DNA from: Favolaschia claudopus
Taxonomy: Eukaryota; Basidiomycota; Agaricomycetes; Agaricales; Mycenaceae
Length of the DNA stretch: 64,000 nucleotides
Assembly: GCA_037176885.1 (NCBI GenBank)
Contig: JAWWNJ010000046.1
Location: forward strand, 930,001-994,000
Direction: 5' to 3'
Part shown: positions 33,800 to 46,505 of the stretch, piece by piece
Numbering within the stretch: the stretch's first letter is position 1
How the letters are laid out: each line of letters starts with the position of its first letter
Notes under the pieces: generated by a model
What the model was told of the DNA's origin: nothing
The model's database searches: none
What the model saw: only the letters and a program-made list of their open reading frames with translations
Translations under genes and position numbers: made by a program

Positions 33800-33914
33800 G
33801 AAATTCTTGCATAGATTGATCGAGTGCTGCCACAACCCCTCTAGATGAACGAGTCATTTTCATTCATATACACGCATGATGTCGGTCCTTTTCGTTAGAC
33901 AACCCATAGACGTA

Positions 33915-36900
33915 TCAATTCAGTTCAACTTGACTTGAGAATGTTCCTCTCAATTCCTCCCATCCCGGATTGTTGGTAGTGATACCTTTTATCCTATTCG
34001 CGTACGTTCCATTCGCGACCAACTTGAAGCTGGGGATTCTTCTGTCGGCAGTCCCACTTCCCAGGGCCCATAAACTGAGAACAACCGTGTTTTCTCCATG
34101 GTAATTGAGAATGCCCTCGTGAACAGGGAATGCGGTCTGCGGTCCGATATTGGCTATGCGCTTGCCCATTTGCCAGCCGTTAACGTAGAGCTGAGCTGCA
34201 CAAAACTGAGACAAGTTGCAAGTGAAAAGAGAGATGCGAGATACCCCGGTAGTGACCGACCACAGAATCAAAAACGAATGAAAGAGGGATATCGTACCCC
34301 TCCGGAAGGTTCAGATCAAATGTGGTTCGGAAGAAGCCGACCTATTTCGAAAGAGCTCAAGCAGATGATGTGTTCACAAGAGTCGAAAACATACTCCGGG
34401 CTGATCAAGACCGTCAAAGGGAGTTCGCTTATCCCATTGCGAGTCATCGAATCCAGGCAAGTGCCATCCTTTCCGCTAAATTCCAGGACGTCGACTTCAC
34501 GAAGGTTAGGTCAACAATAAACGTCAACATACCTCGCCGAACAAGCCGCCTTCGTTGTATATTTTTCGCACAGTGTCCGGATGATTTTCACCCATGAAAT
34601 TTCCTGCTACCGTCCAGCCGGTGAATTGAGAACTAGCGTCTCGCCCAACCAAGAAGTAACCCTGCCCATAAGTTCAGTCGGTGACATCACTGACGAATGA
34701 AGAAACATCTTACTTGCAGTCCACGGGGCTGTTGCAAATCTCGCGCTCGGCCGCCAGGTGTGCAGCAAACGTCTTGCCCGGAAAGATCCCCTCCCATATG
34801 ACTGTACATATGAGCGATAGGTCAAGAAGATACGAATAAAAACGCACTCTTGGAGCACGACAACATGGTTTTCTCCTTCCATGAGCATATCTTCTGTCAC
34901 AGGAAAGCTATCATTGTTCGTCCTGGCCCTCGTATCGGACGGGCCGAGATAATGCTTATTGAGCCAGACCGAGGCAGCGAAATTCACAGCTCCTGAGGAA
35001 GAGATATTCACTGCTGTTGGTACTGTCGTGTTTTCATTATGAATGAACGTCCCCCGCCAGACGAGATTTCCAGCCTAAATAACTGTCAGAAGCGAATAGC
35101 AAAGTGAACGGCAAGGAAATGCACATGAAACCCGTACTGATCTGCATAGAGTATCCATGGCTCGCCGTAATATGGCGGGAAGACACTTGTGGTTGTGGTC
35201 TGATCTGCAGGTATCATACCAAATCCGTCGAAGTCTGGCTGAATTTCTGGAAGAGAGTCGTGGAAGCGCCACGTTGCGGTCGCAAGATCCGGAAGCTGTA
35301 TTTTAGGGGCGACGAAAGGGATAGTCGCCTGCCATGAGCCTTTGCCAGTCGGTTTCAAATTCTTGACTGGTTGTCCGTTCCACTGCACAGCAGCCAAGAA
35401 AGAGGGACCGAAAATGCTTATGGTGGTGGTTTCGTCGACATCACCCCAGAGGGAAAGGTGCTGACTGGAGTCGAGGCTCGAATTGCGAACTAGATAAGGA
35501 CCACTGATCAGGAGGGGGGTGGACGCTGTCATGTCCACGTAGTTTGCGAAATTTCCGTGCCCGGCGATTGTTGGCTGCCATATCCTTGTCGCCGCGTCGT
35601 AGTCGGCAATGAGCACCGTCACTTGATGACCATGTGCAGCTGAGAGGCGAACGAGGGTCACACCAGGCCCAGGAGTGAAATTAAGAGTGAAGCTTCCGTC
35701 CTAAAACAAGGATTAGCACGACGCAAATGCTCGCGATGAGCAGGAGGAGCCACCTGTATCGCTTTTCCCTGAACCTTTGTGGGGCCCACTGTGCTGAAGG
35801 TCACAGCACTGAGCTTGAGCGCAAGCTCATAAGGTAGACCGGCGGTGCCATAGACGGCCAGCATATCCGAGCCTCCCATGGAGAGGGAGGTGAGTAGACT
35901 GGCGGTCGAATATATGAGGGTCGTGGATCCGAATACAAGATCCGTTCTAAGATAACGTCAGACAAGTCTGTCCGAGCAAAGAAAGAGCACTCGTACGCAA
36001 CGAGGAATGAATCTCGACCCAGGATAGTGAGACTGCCCGAGTTTTGCGGAACGGTAGTGTTCGCTTCACCAACCGCATATCGGAAAGTGAGAGTGGTGCT
36101 TATAAGATGATTTTATAGAATTGTCCATTGTGCAAAATAAATGGCTTACTTCGAGGTGGCGTTGTTGTGTCGGAAAATATAGAAAGACGATCCTTCCGCC
36201 GGATTGTTCAAATGGGTGATGTAGGCGTCCGGTATCGTTGTAGTGTCGACAGCTTGATAAGGAAACATCAGCAGTGCTTAACTTATTCATTTCAAAGCAC
36301 GCACCAATCAGGTCTGTCATACGGAAGTCCTTGAAAGAGCGAAGGAATAACGATTGTAACTTCAACTCGGCGTGCTTGGCCGTAATCTGTCGTTGTTCGT
36401 TGACTGGTGCCGCATAGTCATACGAAGTGTATCCCTGCGAGTACGGTAGCTGTCCCCAAGTCGTCCCGCCGTAGAACATATAGAAATTCTCCGCGGTCAC
36501 ACCACTGGCCCACAGCTGATGGAAGAAAACACGTTGGAAGTTAGTGTTGATAAGTTCACGACAGGTCGCGTAGCCACCCGCGCTGCCCCAATTATCGACC
36601 GCGCCGCCCTGGAACTCTGGGAAAAAGTGCGGCTGTCCGGGAACGGTCGCATCGAAGTATGAGCGCCATGTCGTCACGATGTCGCGCCATACAGCAGGAT
36701 TTGCGTTGCCGCAGTTGGATGCACTGAGTGGATAGGCGTCGATTCCATACAAGTCGGTGTCGTTCACGAGATTGTTGAACTCGCCCGGATCGTTGACAAA
36801 AGTCGGGATCACAACGCCGAGCTCGACGGCTCTAGCGCGGAGCTGGTCGACGTATTGATTTTGGCCGGGACCGTTATAATATTCGTTCTCTATCTGAAGA

Positions 36901-37640
36901 AGAATAATGGGACCGCCATTCGTAATTTGATTTTTCTCGATCAGGCTGATTACACCAGTCCACTTTGATATCCCGTCTCAGAGAAAAAACTCAAGTCAAA
37001 TAATCGAAGGTACCCACGTAGTCCTGCCAAGCATCGTGAAATATGGTGTCGTTACTCCGAAGCTCTCCATTATACTGATTCCATGGTGGATTTCCGGGAA
37101 GCCAGGCGACATGTCCTGGAATTCCACCCATCGAAGTCTCCGAGCTGGAAAAAGACAACGTCACGGGTCTGAACGAGGAAGCTACTCGAGAACGTACTTG
37201 ATATATGGCCCGGGCCGCGCTATAACCCAGATACCTTCCTCCTTTGCGGCGTCAAAGAATGGCTGGAAGTCGTTGAAGCCAGTCAAATCAACCTCTCCCA
37301 GTCTCGGGTTGGTGAGACCCCAGTGAAAGTAGACCGAGATGGCATTTAGGCCGGCCGCTTTCGCTTTTTGAACGATGTCTCGCCACAGCGAAGGAACAGG
37401 GAGTCTCCACATATGAAATTCACCGGACTGGATGAATGTACGGTTTCCCAAGATGAAGAAGCTGTATGGGTCCCATTCCACCGCGTCAGTCAGTCCGTTG
37501 TTGGAGCGGGAGGAAGCAGGGGGAGAGAATGGTTGGTCGACATTGATGAATTGCCCGAGCGTAACCAGGGCAAAGGCTGAGAACAGCAAATATAGTGGCA
37601 GAGATATGGAGCGCATATGGGGCCAGAGAGATGTGCTCAA
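33915..37640 (-). CDS. Secreted beta-galactosidase, GH35
   Basis: Thirteen exons on the minus strand close to 1034 residues, or 1026 from the methionine at 37616, the size of fungal GH35 enzymes. Exons: 37640-37198, 37144-37018, 36962-36305, 36252-36150, 36098-35997, 35946-35754, 35700-35125, 35074-34848, 34801-34714, 34661-34533, 34475-34395, 34341-34245, 34195-33915. A signal peptide lies at about residues 9-30. The TIM barrel carries RPGPYINSE, the acid/base glutamate in QIENEY (E217) and the nucleophile in FFPEFQGG (E306). Jelly-roll domains follow (QDHMG, PRGLQGY, YRAQLYVNGW, NIGPQTAFP). It should release terminal beta-galactose from wall polysaccharides outside the cell. Convergent with the Zn2Cys6 gene. 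Confidence 0.92.
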
Positions 37641-38202
37641 CTGAAGGTAGCCGACGTTTTCTCCGGCTCAAATACGTGACAGGGACATAGACTAAGACCG
37701 TACGTGCGACGGGCGCAGTTAAACTTGGTAAAGCACCGTGCGCACCTGACTGAAAGAAAGAACGACGGTACTCCGGGCCGCCTGTGCAACGCACCGGGGT
37801 ATTTCCGAGTGGTCTGGAGTTGGAAGTCTGGCAAGCTTTACATAGGACAGTCGCATCGCATGACTTGAGCTGAATTTCGTTTTGATGGTTGGGAAAAAGA
37901 AGATGCTGTGTTTGTTCATATTTGCGACCAGTACGCTTGCACGTGAATATCGACCCCAATTAGGAAGGTAAGTTAGGAATGCTAATTCTGACGCATTCCA
38001 GTTGTGTCTCATGAAATGATCCAAATAATCTGTATACACAGTAGTATATCAGTCTCAAATTGAGGCAATTACACTCTTGGGACCTGAATAGAAAAATTCG
38101 GGGATCTTTTCTTATGATCAGAAATACAGAGACCTAGCCATGATCAAAGGCATGTATGTATTGGCGAAATAAAGTCAAAGCTCTATACTGGAAATGTCTG
38201 TA
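37641..38202. other. Upstream region of the beta-galactosidase gene
   Basis: No gene supported; presumably the promoter of the minus-strand GH35 gene. Confidence 0.35.
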
Positions 38203-38456
38203 CTGTATCATTTCGACCGGTTGTTCACTGGCCGTTACGCGTTACACATTTTGTTCACTGGACCAATTGTTCACCGGCCGGTAATCAAAGAAAAATTACC
38301 CGATATGGTAGTCCGGCGTTAGTCGGACGGAAATTTTTGACATTTTCTTGCCTCTTTGGGACAGAAAATCGCTCGTTACGCGTTACGAGGGGCAAAATTG
38401 TTCAGTTCACAGGTGGCCGTTACCCGTTATGTGAACAATCGGTCGAAATGATACAG
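38203..38456. mobile_element. MITE, 254 bp, TA target duplication
   Basis: The ends CTGTATCATTTCGACCG and the mirrored CGGTCGAAATGATACAG continue for about 27 bp with one mismatch. TA flanks both ends (38201-38202, 38457-38458). The interior repeats GTTACGCGTTAC/CGTTACCCGTTA and TTGTTCAC motifs. No coding capacity. Confidence 0.75.
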
Positions 38457-38458
38457 TA

Positions 38459-39935
38459 TGTTGTTTTGAATCTACCGAATGCTGGATTAATTCCTCCCGC
38501 TTTCGATCCTTCTTGGCCAGTAACACGCCGCGCAACATTCGCCTACCCAGAGAGCACAGCCTGTGTTCGCCGCCTGTGAATTTGCCTCAGTAGCTGAGAA
38601 CTCAGAAGACAACGGAAAGATTAGAAAGTCGCAGCACCGGAAAACATCGTGGGAGCTTTTTGCTTTGAATCCGCGGACATGATCTGCCGAAGATGTTCGA
38701 ATCGAGTCGGTATTTTCTCATCTGCTGAACGGATTCTATCGAATCGATGATAAGCGTTTGAGTTTCCAATTTTCAAGAAAGCAGGATAAGTCTCATCGGT
38801 AGAAAACCAGAAGTATTCCGAATAATTATTCCCTTCCTCATCAAGTGCTCAGATTTTTTCAGGGACAAACATTCGGCTGTTCTGAACAAGTTCTTAATCA
38901 ACCATATATTTGAATAATCGCCAATTCAAGGGATACATACCCTTCATTCAGCACTTGAACCCACACAACCTAACGGATGATAGTGCTTCCGGTGGAAACG
39001 GACTGGAAACGGCCGCCCTTGTCGTGAGATGACTTCCGTGGTTCACTATCTTTCGGAACATGAAGAACAGTGTACTCGTTGCGAGGTGACGTACAGGAAA
39101 TACAAGGAGGGGCACGAAATAGCGGGGTTCCAACTGATTGCCTAGGCTGAATCGCTTAAAGTTTCCTCTTCTATTCTGCAAATATTATTTTTACAATCTC
39201 GGACGCAGCCAACGGTTGATGGGGATGCTGAACGGAGCACCCCAGATCGCAGGTTGGGGCAATGGTTAGCACGAGTTTGTCGACAGACAGATTGTGGCTT
39301 TGACCATGAGAACTAAACTCCTCTGGTGCCAATCTTGTTCAGCTTCCCGAACCGGATATGGATAGAAGGGTGTGAAGCAGCGCGGGATAGACAAAAATCG
39401 CAAGACTGGGTGGGAAATGTCGAATCCAGACTGAATAGAAGACAGTGGGAGCAATCCGGGTGGGAAATATGAGGCGGCTAGATTTGAACTTCAGCTCACT
39501 TCTGTCACCAGAAACCACAAGAACTCCAGATAATTGATAACCTGGAAGAGAATTTGACCAGTGGTCCGATGTCGCGCAAATTCGAACGAAAGAATGTTCA
39601 AATCGAGCATATCTGAGGAGTTCCCGCCCTTCGACCTCGTGCCGCACGGATTTTGTATGATTCGGTGAGCATTCTCATCAGAGATGTGTCCGTGGATGTG
39701 TCGCTGTTATGACGCCGAGTCGCCAAAGTCCTGGGTCGCCACACACGGAAATGTTGCGTAGCTGCACAGCCGCATCCTTCAAGCGGAACCTCCTGAGAAC
39801 GAGATTCGATCTAACCCCTCCGAGCGATACAATTTGTGTTTAAACACGTCGACAGGACGGAGGAATGGAGATCATCAAAACTCACCCCACCTCTGACGAC
39901 CACCTCAACGCCTCCCGCCCGCCCCTCCCCGCCCC
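38459..39935. other. Intergenic, nothing recognised
   Basis: No supported exon over about 1.5 kb. The last part is presumably the tup1 promoter. Confidence 0.4.
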
Positions 39936-42146
39936 ATGTCCTCCAGCATGTACCAGGTTGCTCGTCCCTTCCCTTACCCTTCCACCCTGCTTAAATTCCC
40001 TGCAGCACAGAGCCCTTGGTCCGGGAGGTGTACCCCCAGAGCCACCAGTCTACAACGCCCGGGCTCTCGCAGAGACCCTGGACCGCGTCAAGCAGGAGTT
40101 TGACCTGCTTGCCAACGAGTTGAGTATCTCGCGCGATCAGCGCGAGAGATATGAGGCAACAAGTGCGTCCTATCCCTTCTCCGTATCTGCCAAAGAAATA
40201 ATAGTCCTTTTCAGTCACCTCACAAACGGAGGAGCTGGAAAAAATACACAAGGCGGTTCGTGACCTTGAAACTCAGCACAACAAGATCCGCCAGCAGTAT
40301 GATTACGAGCTGCGCGTGCTACGGTCCGAGCTTCAGGCCTCTCGTCAGACCCGCCCTTCCTCCGCGTTAGCAACGCTCAGCTCGCCTAGTATTTTCATGG
40401 GTAGCAGCGCGCCTGCGCATTCCCCGGTTCTGGATCCCCACCATGGCGTCGTCTCTCGCGAGCGTGATAGAGAAGCGCGAGATATCCAACGAGCACGCTT
40501 TTTAGACCAAGGCAGTAACAAGCGCATTAAGCTCGATCAGCCAGGTACGACCCTTGAGTTATGTTTACCTTATAGTTTCCATGAATGAAATCTCTCGGAT
40601 ATAGAATCTAATCGACTTCCCTTGATCGGTCCGGGGTCAAGCCCATCCTCTCGCCGACCTCCCACTCCCCCTGCCCCGGCGCCTGCACCTCCAGCCCCTC
40701 CTCCAGCGGCGCAGCCAGCCTACATGAACGAGTTCCTCAACAACCTCGACCTATCTTCGATTCATCCTGAGTGGAAGAAGGAGACAAATGAGTGGTTTGC
40801 CATGTACAATCCCAAGGTCAAGCGTACGCTCGACATCAACCTCCTGCATACGTTCAGCCACGAAACGTACGTATCGTCTACATCTTCTGCGTCTTTTCCT
40901 TTATCTGATTTGTGTGCCTGAAGTGTCGTGTGCTGTATTCAATTCTCCGGGGACGGGAAGTACCTTGCCACAGGATGCAATCGAGCAACACATTTATTTG
41001 ATGTCCAGAGCGGGCGTAAGATCTGGTGCGTTATCCAATGCCGTTCAAAGAGTTGACGAGCTGATAGATACCCTGAAATAGCTCTCTTAGCGACGAAGGA
41101 GCAAGCAAGAAGGGCGATCTTTACATTCGTAGCGTTCGGTTTAGTCCGGACGGGCGATTCCTTGCGACGGGCGCGGAGGACGAGCGGATCCGAGTACGTC
41201 TCATGAGTCTAAATCTATCAGTCCCTTGATCTGATACTCAGACTCCAGGTGTGGGACGTTGAAAAGCGGAACATTCGCGTCGTCTTCGAGGGCCACCACC
41301 AAGACATCTACGCGCTCGAGTTCTCGCCTGACGGGCGGCGACTCGTCTCTGGCTCGGGAGACGCCACCGTCCGGATATGGGATATGGAAAACCCGGGGCA
41401 CGCGCCGGTCTGCCTTGCGGCGCAGGCTGAGGCTGGATCTGCTGGCGCCGGGGCTGCGGCGGGAGACGACGACGCGGGTGTCATGGCTGTGGCCCTGTCT
41501 CCCGACGGCGCCTATATCGCGGCGGGGTGCGTGGATGCGATTGTGCGGGTGTGGAGCATGAGTTCCTGCCAGCTCATCGACGTCTTGCGGGGACACTCGA
41601 ATAGTGTGCATAGCGTGGCGTTCACCAAGGACGGAGGGGGGATTATCAGCGGGGCGCTAGACAATACTGTAAGATGCTGGGATCTACGAGCGAGGAAGGG
41701 TACGAAGGAGGGAGTGCCGTGTGTGGTTTTCGCGGGGCATAAGGTGCGTCATTGAGGACACCTCCAAAGCGGAGAATGTCTGCTGACAAGAGAGCTAGGA
41801 CTACGTGCTATCCGTGGGCGTATCGCGGGATTCGCAGTGGATCGTGTCGGGCTCCAAGGATCGCGGAGTACACTTCTGGGACTCAAATGGGGTGGTGCAG
41901 TGTCTGCTGCAGGGACACAAGAACTCCGGTGCGCCGCTTGTGCCCTTTCACTGTGGCGATCTCGTTGATCTGACCTGTGATATGATTCAGTGATATCAAC
42001 CAGTCTGCACCCTGTAGCAAACCTTCTCGCGACGGGGAGTGGTGACAAGCTTGCGAGGATATGTGAGTCTCTTCTTCAAGTCTTGCCGAATGCGATCGAG
42101 AGACTGATGCTATGGTGCGTCTGCAGGGAGCTACACACCATCATAG
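39936..42146 (+). CDS. tup1: Tup1/Groucho-type transcriptional corepressor
   Basis: Ten exons (39936-39956, 40006-40162, 40215-40544, 40605-40866, 40924-41025, 41082-41193, 41249-41743, 41799-41928, 41991-42062, 42127-42146) give 566 residues. The N-terminus is the Tup1 tetramerisation helix ([20 protein letters not shown] ... [15 protein letters not shown]). A Pro/Ala-rich linker follows, then a WD40 propeller: [112 protein letters not shown]. Known role: with Ssn6/Cyc8 it represses promoters in the nucleus. The last intron leaves a 20-nt exon. A decayed copy of the propeller lies at 7268-8110. Confidence 0.93.
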
Positions 42147-42508
42147 GAATGTCTGCTGTTTGATCAGTCGAGGTTTGTACATAGTATACAGAGGAAGGGC
42201 AAGAAGTGTAAAATTAAAGTACGGTAATATTTGCTCGGGCTGTATCAAAATGCTTTCGAAACCGATTTGCTTGGACGCGACGTCAAGGCGCATTTATACT
42301 CGCGGAGCCGATCCTCTCGCACGAATTGAATCATGGGCATGCTTGTTTGGACCTCTTGCAACTGTTCTCGGACGTCGCGGCGGCGTATATGTGAAGCGGC
42401 AAACAGCCGGTGCCCTTGGCGTTCGCCCGTAGTAAATTCTATCTTGTGCGCAATTAGTTCAGAAATCGCAGATTGGAAACTTGAGACGGTATCTCCCCTC
42501 ACCTCAAG
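42147..42508. other. Short spacer between convergent genes
   Basis: No gene is supported between the tup1 stop and the stop of the convergent BTB gene; this holds the two 3' regions. Confidence 0.4.
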
Positions 42509-43563
42509 CTAATCGGATTCATCGCCGGACTCTTCGTCACTGGATTCGTCATCTTGCCCCATCGCGGCTCGTTTCATGGCGCGCAAATCCTTCCACGGCG
42601 GCAGGCCGAAGATTTGAGGAAGCTCGTCCCAGAATTTGGAGGCGGCTTCATGCTGCTTTGTCTTCGCGTCCGCGAGACAATTACTGCACGCTCCATTGTC
42701 TTCAAAGTTTTGCAAATCTTCGGAGGGCGGTAGTGGACTGATATAGCTGTCTGAAAGAGTTTCCAGGAGCTGGGAGAGAGAAGCTTTCCGAGCCGCAGGA
42801 CATTTCATAATAGTGGTGCACGTCGAAGGTCCTGTCGTGAGGTAACAGCTTATATCAATTGCTCCGCGAACGAGATGGGCGTGTGCTGTGAGCGCTTTCA
42901 GTGCACAGTCGTGAGTTTCGCCGTCTACGTGCTGCGAAAGTTCTTCGGGGGAGTATGTAGCGGCACAATAGTATGTGTAAGGAAGCAACCAGTCAGCCTT
43001 TACTTGGGTCGCCGCGATAATGACTGACAAGGAAGCCATGAGGGGAACAATACCGTAGTCGATGTGGCCGACTTTGGTTTCTTCGTACGTTCTCCGGTAG
43101 AATCCATCTGCGTTCAAATGATCCAAAGCACGCCGATGAAGGTAAGGAACATCGTATTTGTGAGACAGACGAAGAATAGCCAAAAGAGCCTGTAAAGTAA
43201 CTGGGGAGGGGGGAGGCATGAAGTACCTAGTATTGTTTCATATCAGAATTCAAGAAGTCGGAAAGAAAGTCCCTACTCCGAGTCATAGAGTGCACGTAGA
43301 AAGACTTCGACATCTTCAGGCTTGTCATGCAATCGCACAACAGGATGACCATCCATGTTTTCTGTATCTGCCTCCGATGGCTGGGGGAACGCAATCATGT
43401 CGCGGAAAACGGAGGATTTTGCGGCTAAGACGCCACTGAAAACGCGAAAAATCGTGCTCTCCGCGCGAATGACGATAATATCGGTGGGGAACCATAAGTC
43501 TTCGACTCGCGTGAGTTCAGCGCCCTCTGACTGTGTCTGATTCGCGTCGTGTGTTGTATGCAT
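42509..43563 (-). CDS. BTB/POZ domain protein (copy 1)
   Basis: Two exons (43563-43277 and 43226-42509), phase 2, 334 residues. The BTB core (LWFPTDIIVIRAESTIFRVFSGVLAAKSSVFRDM ... VEVFLRALYDS) is split by the intron exactly where the other copies are split. The downstream part (LRLSHKYDVPYLHRRAL) is the usual BTB helical extension. A Cys pair (CSNC) and a HEAASKFWDELPQIFGLPPW block precede an acidic C-terminus. BTB proteins dimerise and can act as Cul3 adaptors. The large agaricomycete group has no assigned function. Convergent to tup1. Confidence 0.87.
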
Positions 43564-43755
43564 GGGAGGAGTGCAGGACTGAGGAACCTGGAAAAACCGG
43601 ATGCACCTTTGGTTGATGATCGAATCAGCGTCATCATCAATTACGTAGCTCGCTGCTTGGCACCCACCTCCTCAACGAAATTCGCGAGCCTTGTTTTGTT
43701 GGCTGGCCCTGCCACCGCCCTTCCTCAAACCGCCTTGATTCAAGCTGAGAAAATT

Positions 43756-44834
43756 ATGTCTGAATACGTCAGCGAACCCGCAAGCACGGAGCAAGCCGAA
43801 TCGCAGACTGTGACAGAAAACCTTACCAAGGTCGATGATTTATGGTTTGCGACGGATATCATCGTGATTCGTGCGGAGAACAAGATCTTTCGCGTTCTAG
43901 GCAGCATCTTGGGAGCCAGATCCTCAGTTTTCCACGATATGTTTGCATTTCCTCAACCTCACGACATGAAGACAGAGAAAATCGATGGTCATCCGGTGGT
44001 TCAATTACAGGACAAGGCTGAGGACGTGGAGGTTTTCCTACGCGCAATCTATGACTCCAAGTATCTTGTTCGATTTGCCCTATCTTCGCGCGAAATAACA
44101 TCCTTCACAGCTACTTCATGCCCTCCCCTGCTCCGGTTCATATGAAAGATCTATTGGCCGTTCTCCGTCTATCCCACAAATATGATGTTCCCTACCTTCA
44201 TCGGCGCGCCCTGCATCATCTCATCTCGGAAGGATGGTACCGGGAAACCTACCGCTTAGACGAATCCGAAACCAAACACGTCACTTATATAGACGTGGGT
44301 TCCCCGATCGATGCTTTGTCTGTCGCTCTTGCAGCGGTAGAAGTCAACGCACCCTGGCTCCTCCCCTACGCCTACTACCGCGCTGGCACGTATCCTGTCC
44401 AGAAGCTCTCAGTAGCGCCTCTCATGGAGGGAGAAACTCGAGACTGTGCGGTCAAGGCACTCGTGGCACATACCTATCTTGCCTGTGGGGTACTCAGAAT
44501 GAACAGTCATCTGACTGAGCAAAGCCCTCCGACATGCGTCGACAGCAGTAAATGCGACGGGTGCCGCAAAATTAATCTTTGCGCGTTGTGGGGGTATCTC
44601 TCTGTTGGAGGTTTTACCCATCCATTGCGTCAGCTGGATGTTATTTCTAGAAACATGGAGAAGAATGGGATGTGCTCTTATTGCCTTGAGGATGCTAAAA
44701 CCAAACAACACGAAGCAGCCACTAAATTCTGGGATGATCTTCCCGGAATTCTTGGTCTACCACCATGGGAGGAGCTGAACGCGATGAAACGAGCCGCAAT
44801 GGGTGAAGATGGAGTTTTATCTGTCCATGTTTAG
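43756..44834 (+). CDS. BTB/POZ domain protein (copy 2)
   Basis: Exons 43756-44060 and 44111-44834, phase 2, 342 residues from MSEYVSEPAS. The BTB core (LWFATDIIVIRAENKIFRVLGSILGARSSVFHDMFAFPQPHD) is followed by the same helical extension and tail (CSYCLEDAKTKQHEAATKFWDDLPGILGLPPW) as copy 1. The frame is open further upstream, but that part lacks family features. Very close to copy 4 at 46506 in exons and intron; the two arose by segment duplication. Confidence 0.87.
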
Positions 44835-45470
44835 CCGTACTTCAAGTAAGTGTCAGGGTAACGTTTCAACTCACTCGCATTCGCTCTAACAACATTCTGA
44901 TGCAGAGAAATTATTTAGTGTCCAGTCCGGATCGTTGCTCGCAGCGTGAAAGAGTGGAACTCGGACTTGATTACCCCTCTGGTGAATGTACACCAATGTC
45001 TATATGTATCACATTTTTTTGCGAAGAGAGATCCGCTCCCTACATCACGAATTCGGAGCGTAAATAAGTCTTGGGGACCCGCGGCCTGCTCTGGAAAACG
45101 ACAACAGACTGCTGGGTGTTGCTTCGAGCTGTGGAAATGCTGGTGAGGGAAAGAATCACCCTTAGTGAACCCAGGCAGCGGATCCAAACCTATCCAAATT
45201 GAGGAAAAATTTGCCGAACATCGTGTTGAAATTCAGCTGCCCAACCCGAAATTCGGGATGTAGGAGTGATTTATTGTGAATAAATTAAGATATTGTCGAC
45301 GATACGTTCAAAGTAGACATGGCGTAAATGGGTCGCGTTTAATTATAATTTTTTTCGCAGTAGTGGGCAAACCAAAATGCGGGTTCAGCACCGAATGAAC
45401 TCTGTGTCAATTTCTGTCAGAGGGAGCTTCACACAGGAATGGAATCATTCTCCGTGCCAGATGTGCAGGA
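44835..45470. repeat. 3' flank duplicated with 47561-48204
   Basis: Blocks such as ACAACAGACTGCTGG with its surroundings (about 45097) and ATATTGTCGACGAT (about 45290) recur in the same order and spacing near 47807 and 47990. So the duplicated unit runs from the plus-strand BTB gene into the minus-strand one. No separate gene seen. Confidence 0.65.
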
Positions 45471-45785
45471 TCAACTAATCCGATTCGGATTCGCGTCGCT
45501 ATCCTCCGCCTCTTTCCCCAGGGCGGCTCGTTCCATCCCGTCCAGTTGTGCCCATGATGCAAGACCGAAAATTTGAGGGAGCTCGTCCCAGAATTTTGAG
45601 GCGGCTTCATGGAGGATTTTGCGGCCAAGACGCCACTGAAATTTTGACCGAAAACGCGAAAGATCTTGCTTTCTGCAAGCTTTCTGCGCGAATGACGATG
45701 ATATCGGTGGGGAACCATAAGTCTTCAACTCGCGTAAGTCCGGAGCCCTCAGACTGAGTTTGGTTCGCGTCGTGTGTGGTGCGCA
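45471..45785 (-). pseudogene. BTB pseudogene made by internal deletion
   Basis: On the minus strand the first 36 codons match copy 1 (MRTTHDANQTQSEG, RVEDLWFPTDIIVIRAES). After a short disturbed stretch, sequence matching the end of the BTB core (AAKSS) is joined directly to the C-terminal block HEAASKFWDELPQIFGL. About 250 codons including the intron are missing at one join (near 45612). The remnant frame ends in the acidic tail region. It occupies the place where copy 5 sits in the sister duplicate, so it is the decayed partner of copy 2. Confidence 0.75.
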
Positions 45786-46505
45786 TGGAGGAGTGCTAGT
45801 CGAGGACTCGGAGTCGGGAACTTGGAATGGAAGCAAGGCTGCTACAACGGGATATCCGGAAAGGTGAAGGCAAGGGCTCGAATATGTATAAATATTCGAG
45901 ATTGTATGAGAGTGAATATATTAATATTCACTCCTTCTTTTGTGGTTTTGTGGAGGGTTCGGCCGTCCCGGTCGACTTTGGTTTTGCGGCTCCTTGTTTG
46001 AAAGGGCGGCAAAGACCGAGTCGGGAAGACGCGGCTGAGGCGTTGGGACGCGGGCCGAGCCGAACCCGGACGCAGCAAGAAGACCCGAGGGCACTGAGTG
46101 ACCCCGGAGCAACTTGAGCGTAAGCTCAACAAGGAACAGGGAAGGGAGGGTGGGGCAAAGAAAAGTCTTTGAGCTGAGGTGAGAGAGACGAATGGATTTT
46201 TGGAGGACTGAAGTCTGAGGCTGACGCGAAGCTCAAATTTGTGGCTATACGATGATGCGGATATCTAATCATGTTTACGCTGCCTTGCCTCCCACTTAGG
46301 CCGCCTCGCAAGCTCGGCTTGCCTTAGCTCACAATAAGTAAGTATGAACGCGCTACTTGGTCGGCTTTGGCTGATGATTGAATCAGTATCATCAATTATG
46401 TAATATGTCGGCCCTTGCTGGCATTCTTCTCACGACCCTAACGGTCCTTGTCCGACTCTGCCGCTGCCTTTCCTCAAACCGCCTTCATTTGACCCTGACA
46501 GAGCT
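45786..46505. other. Spacer with a GC-rich block
   Basis: A compositionally distinct GC-rich segment lies at about 45950-46110 in otherwise AT-rich sequence. No motif is recognised. It may mark an inserted or retroelement-derived fragment at a duplication boundary. Confidence 0.35.
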
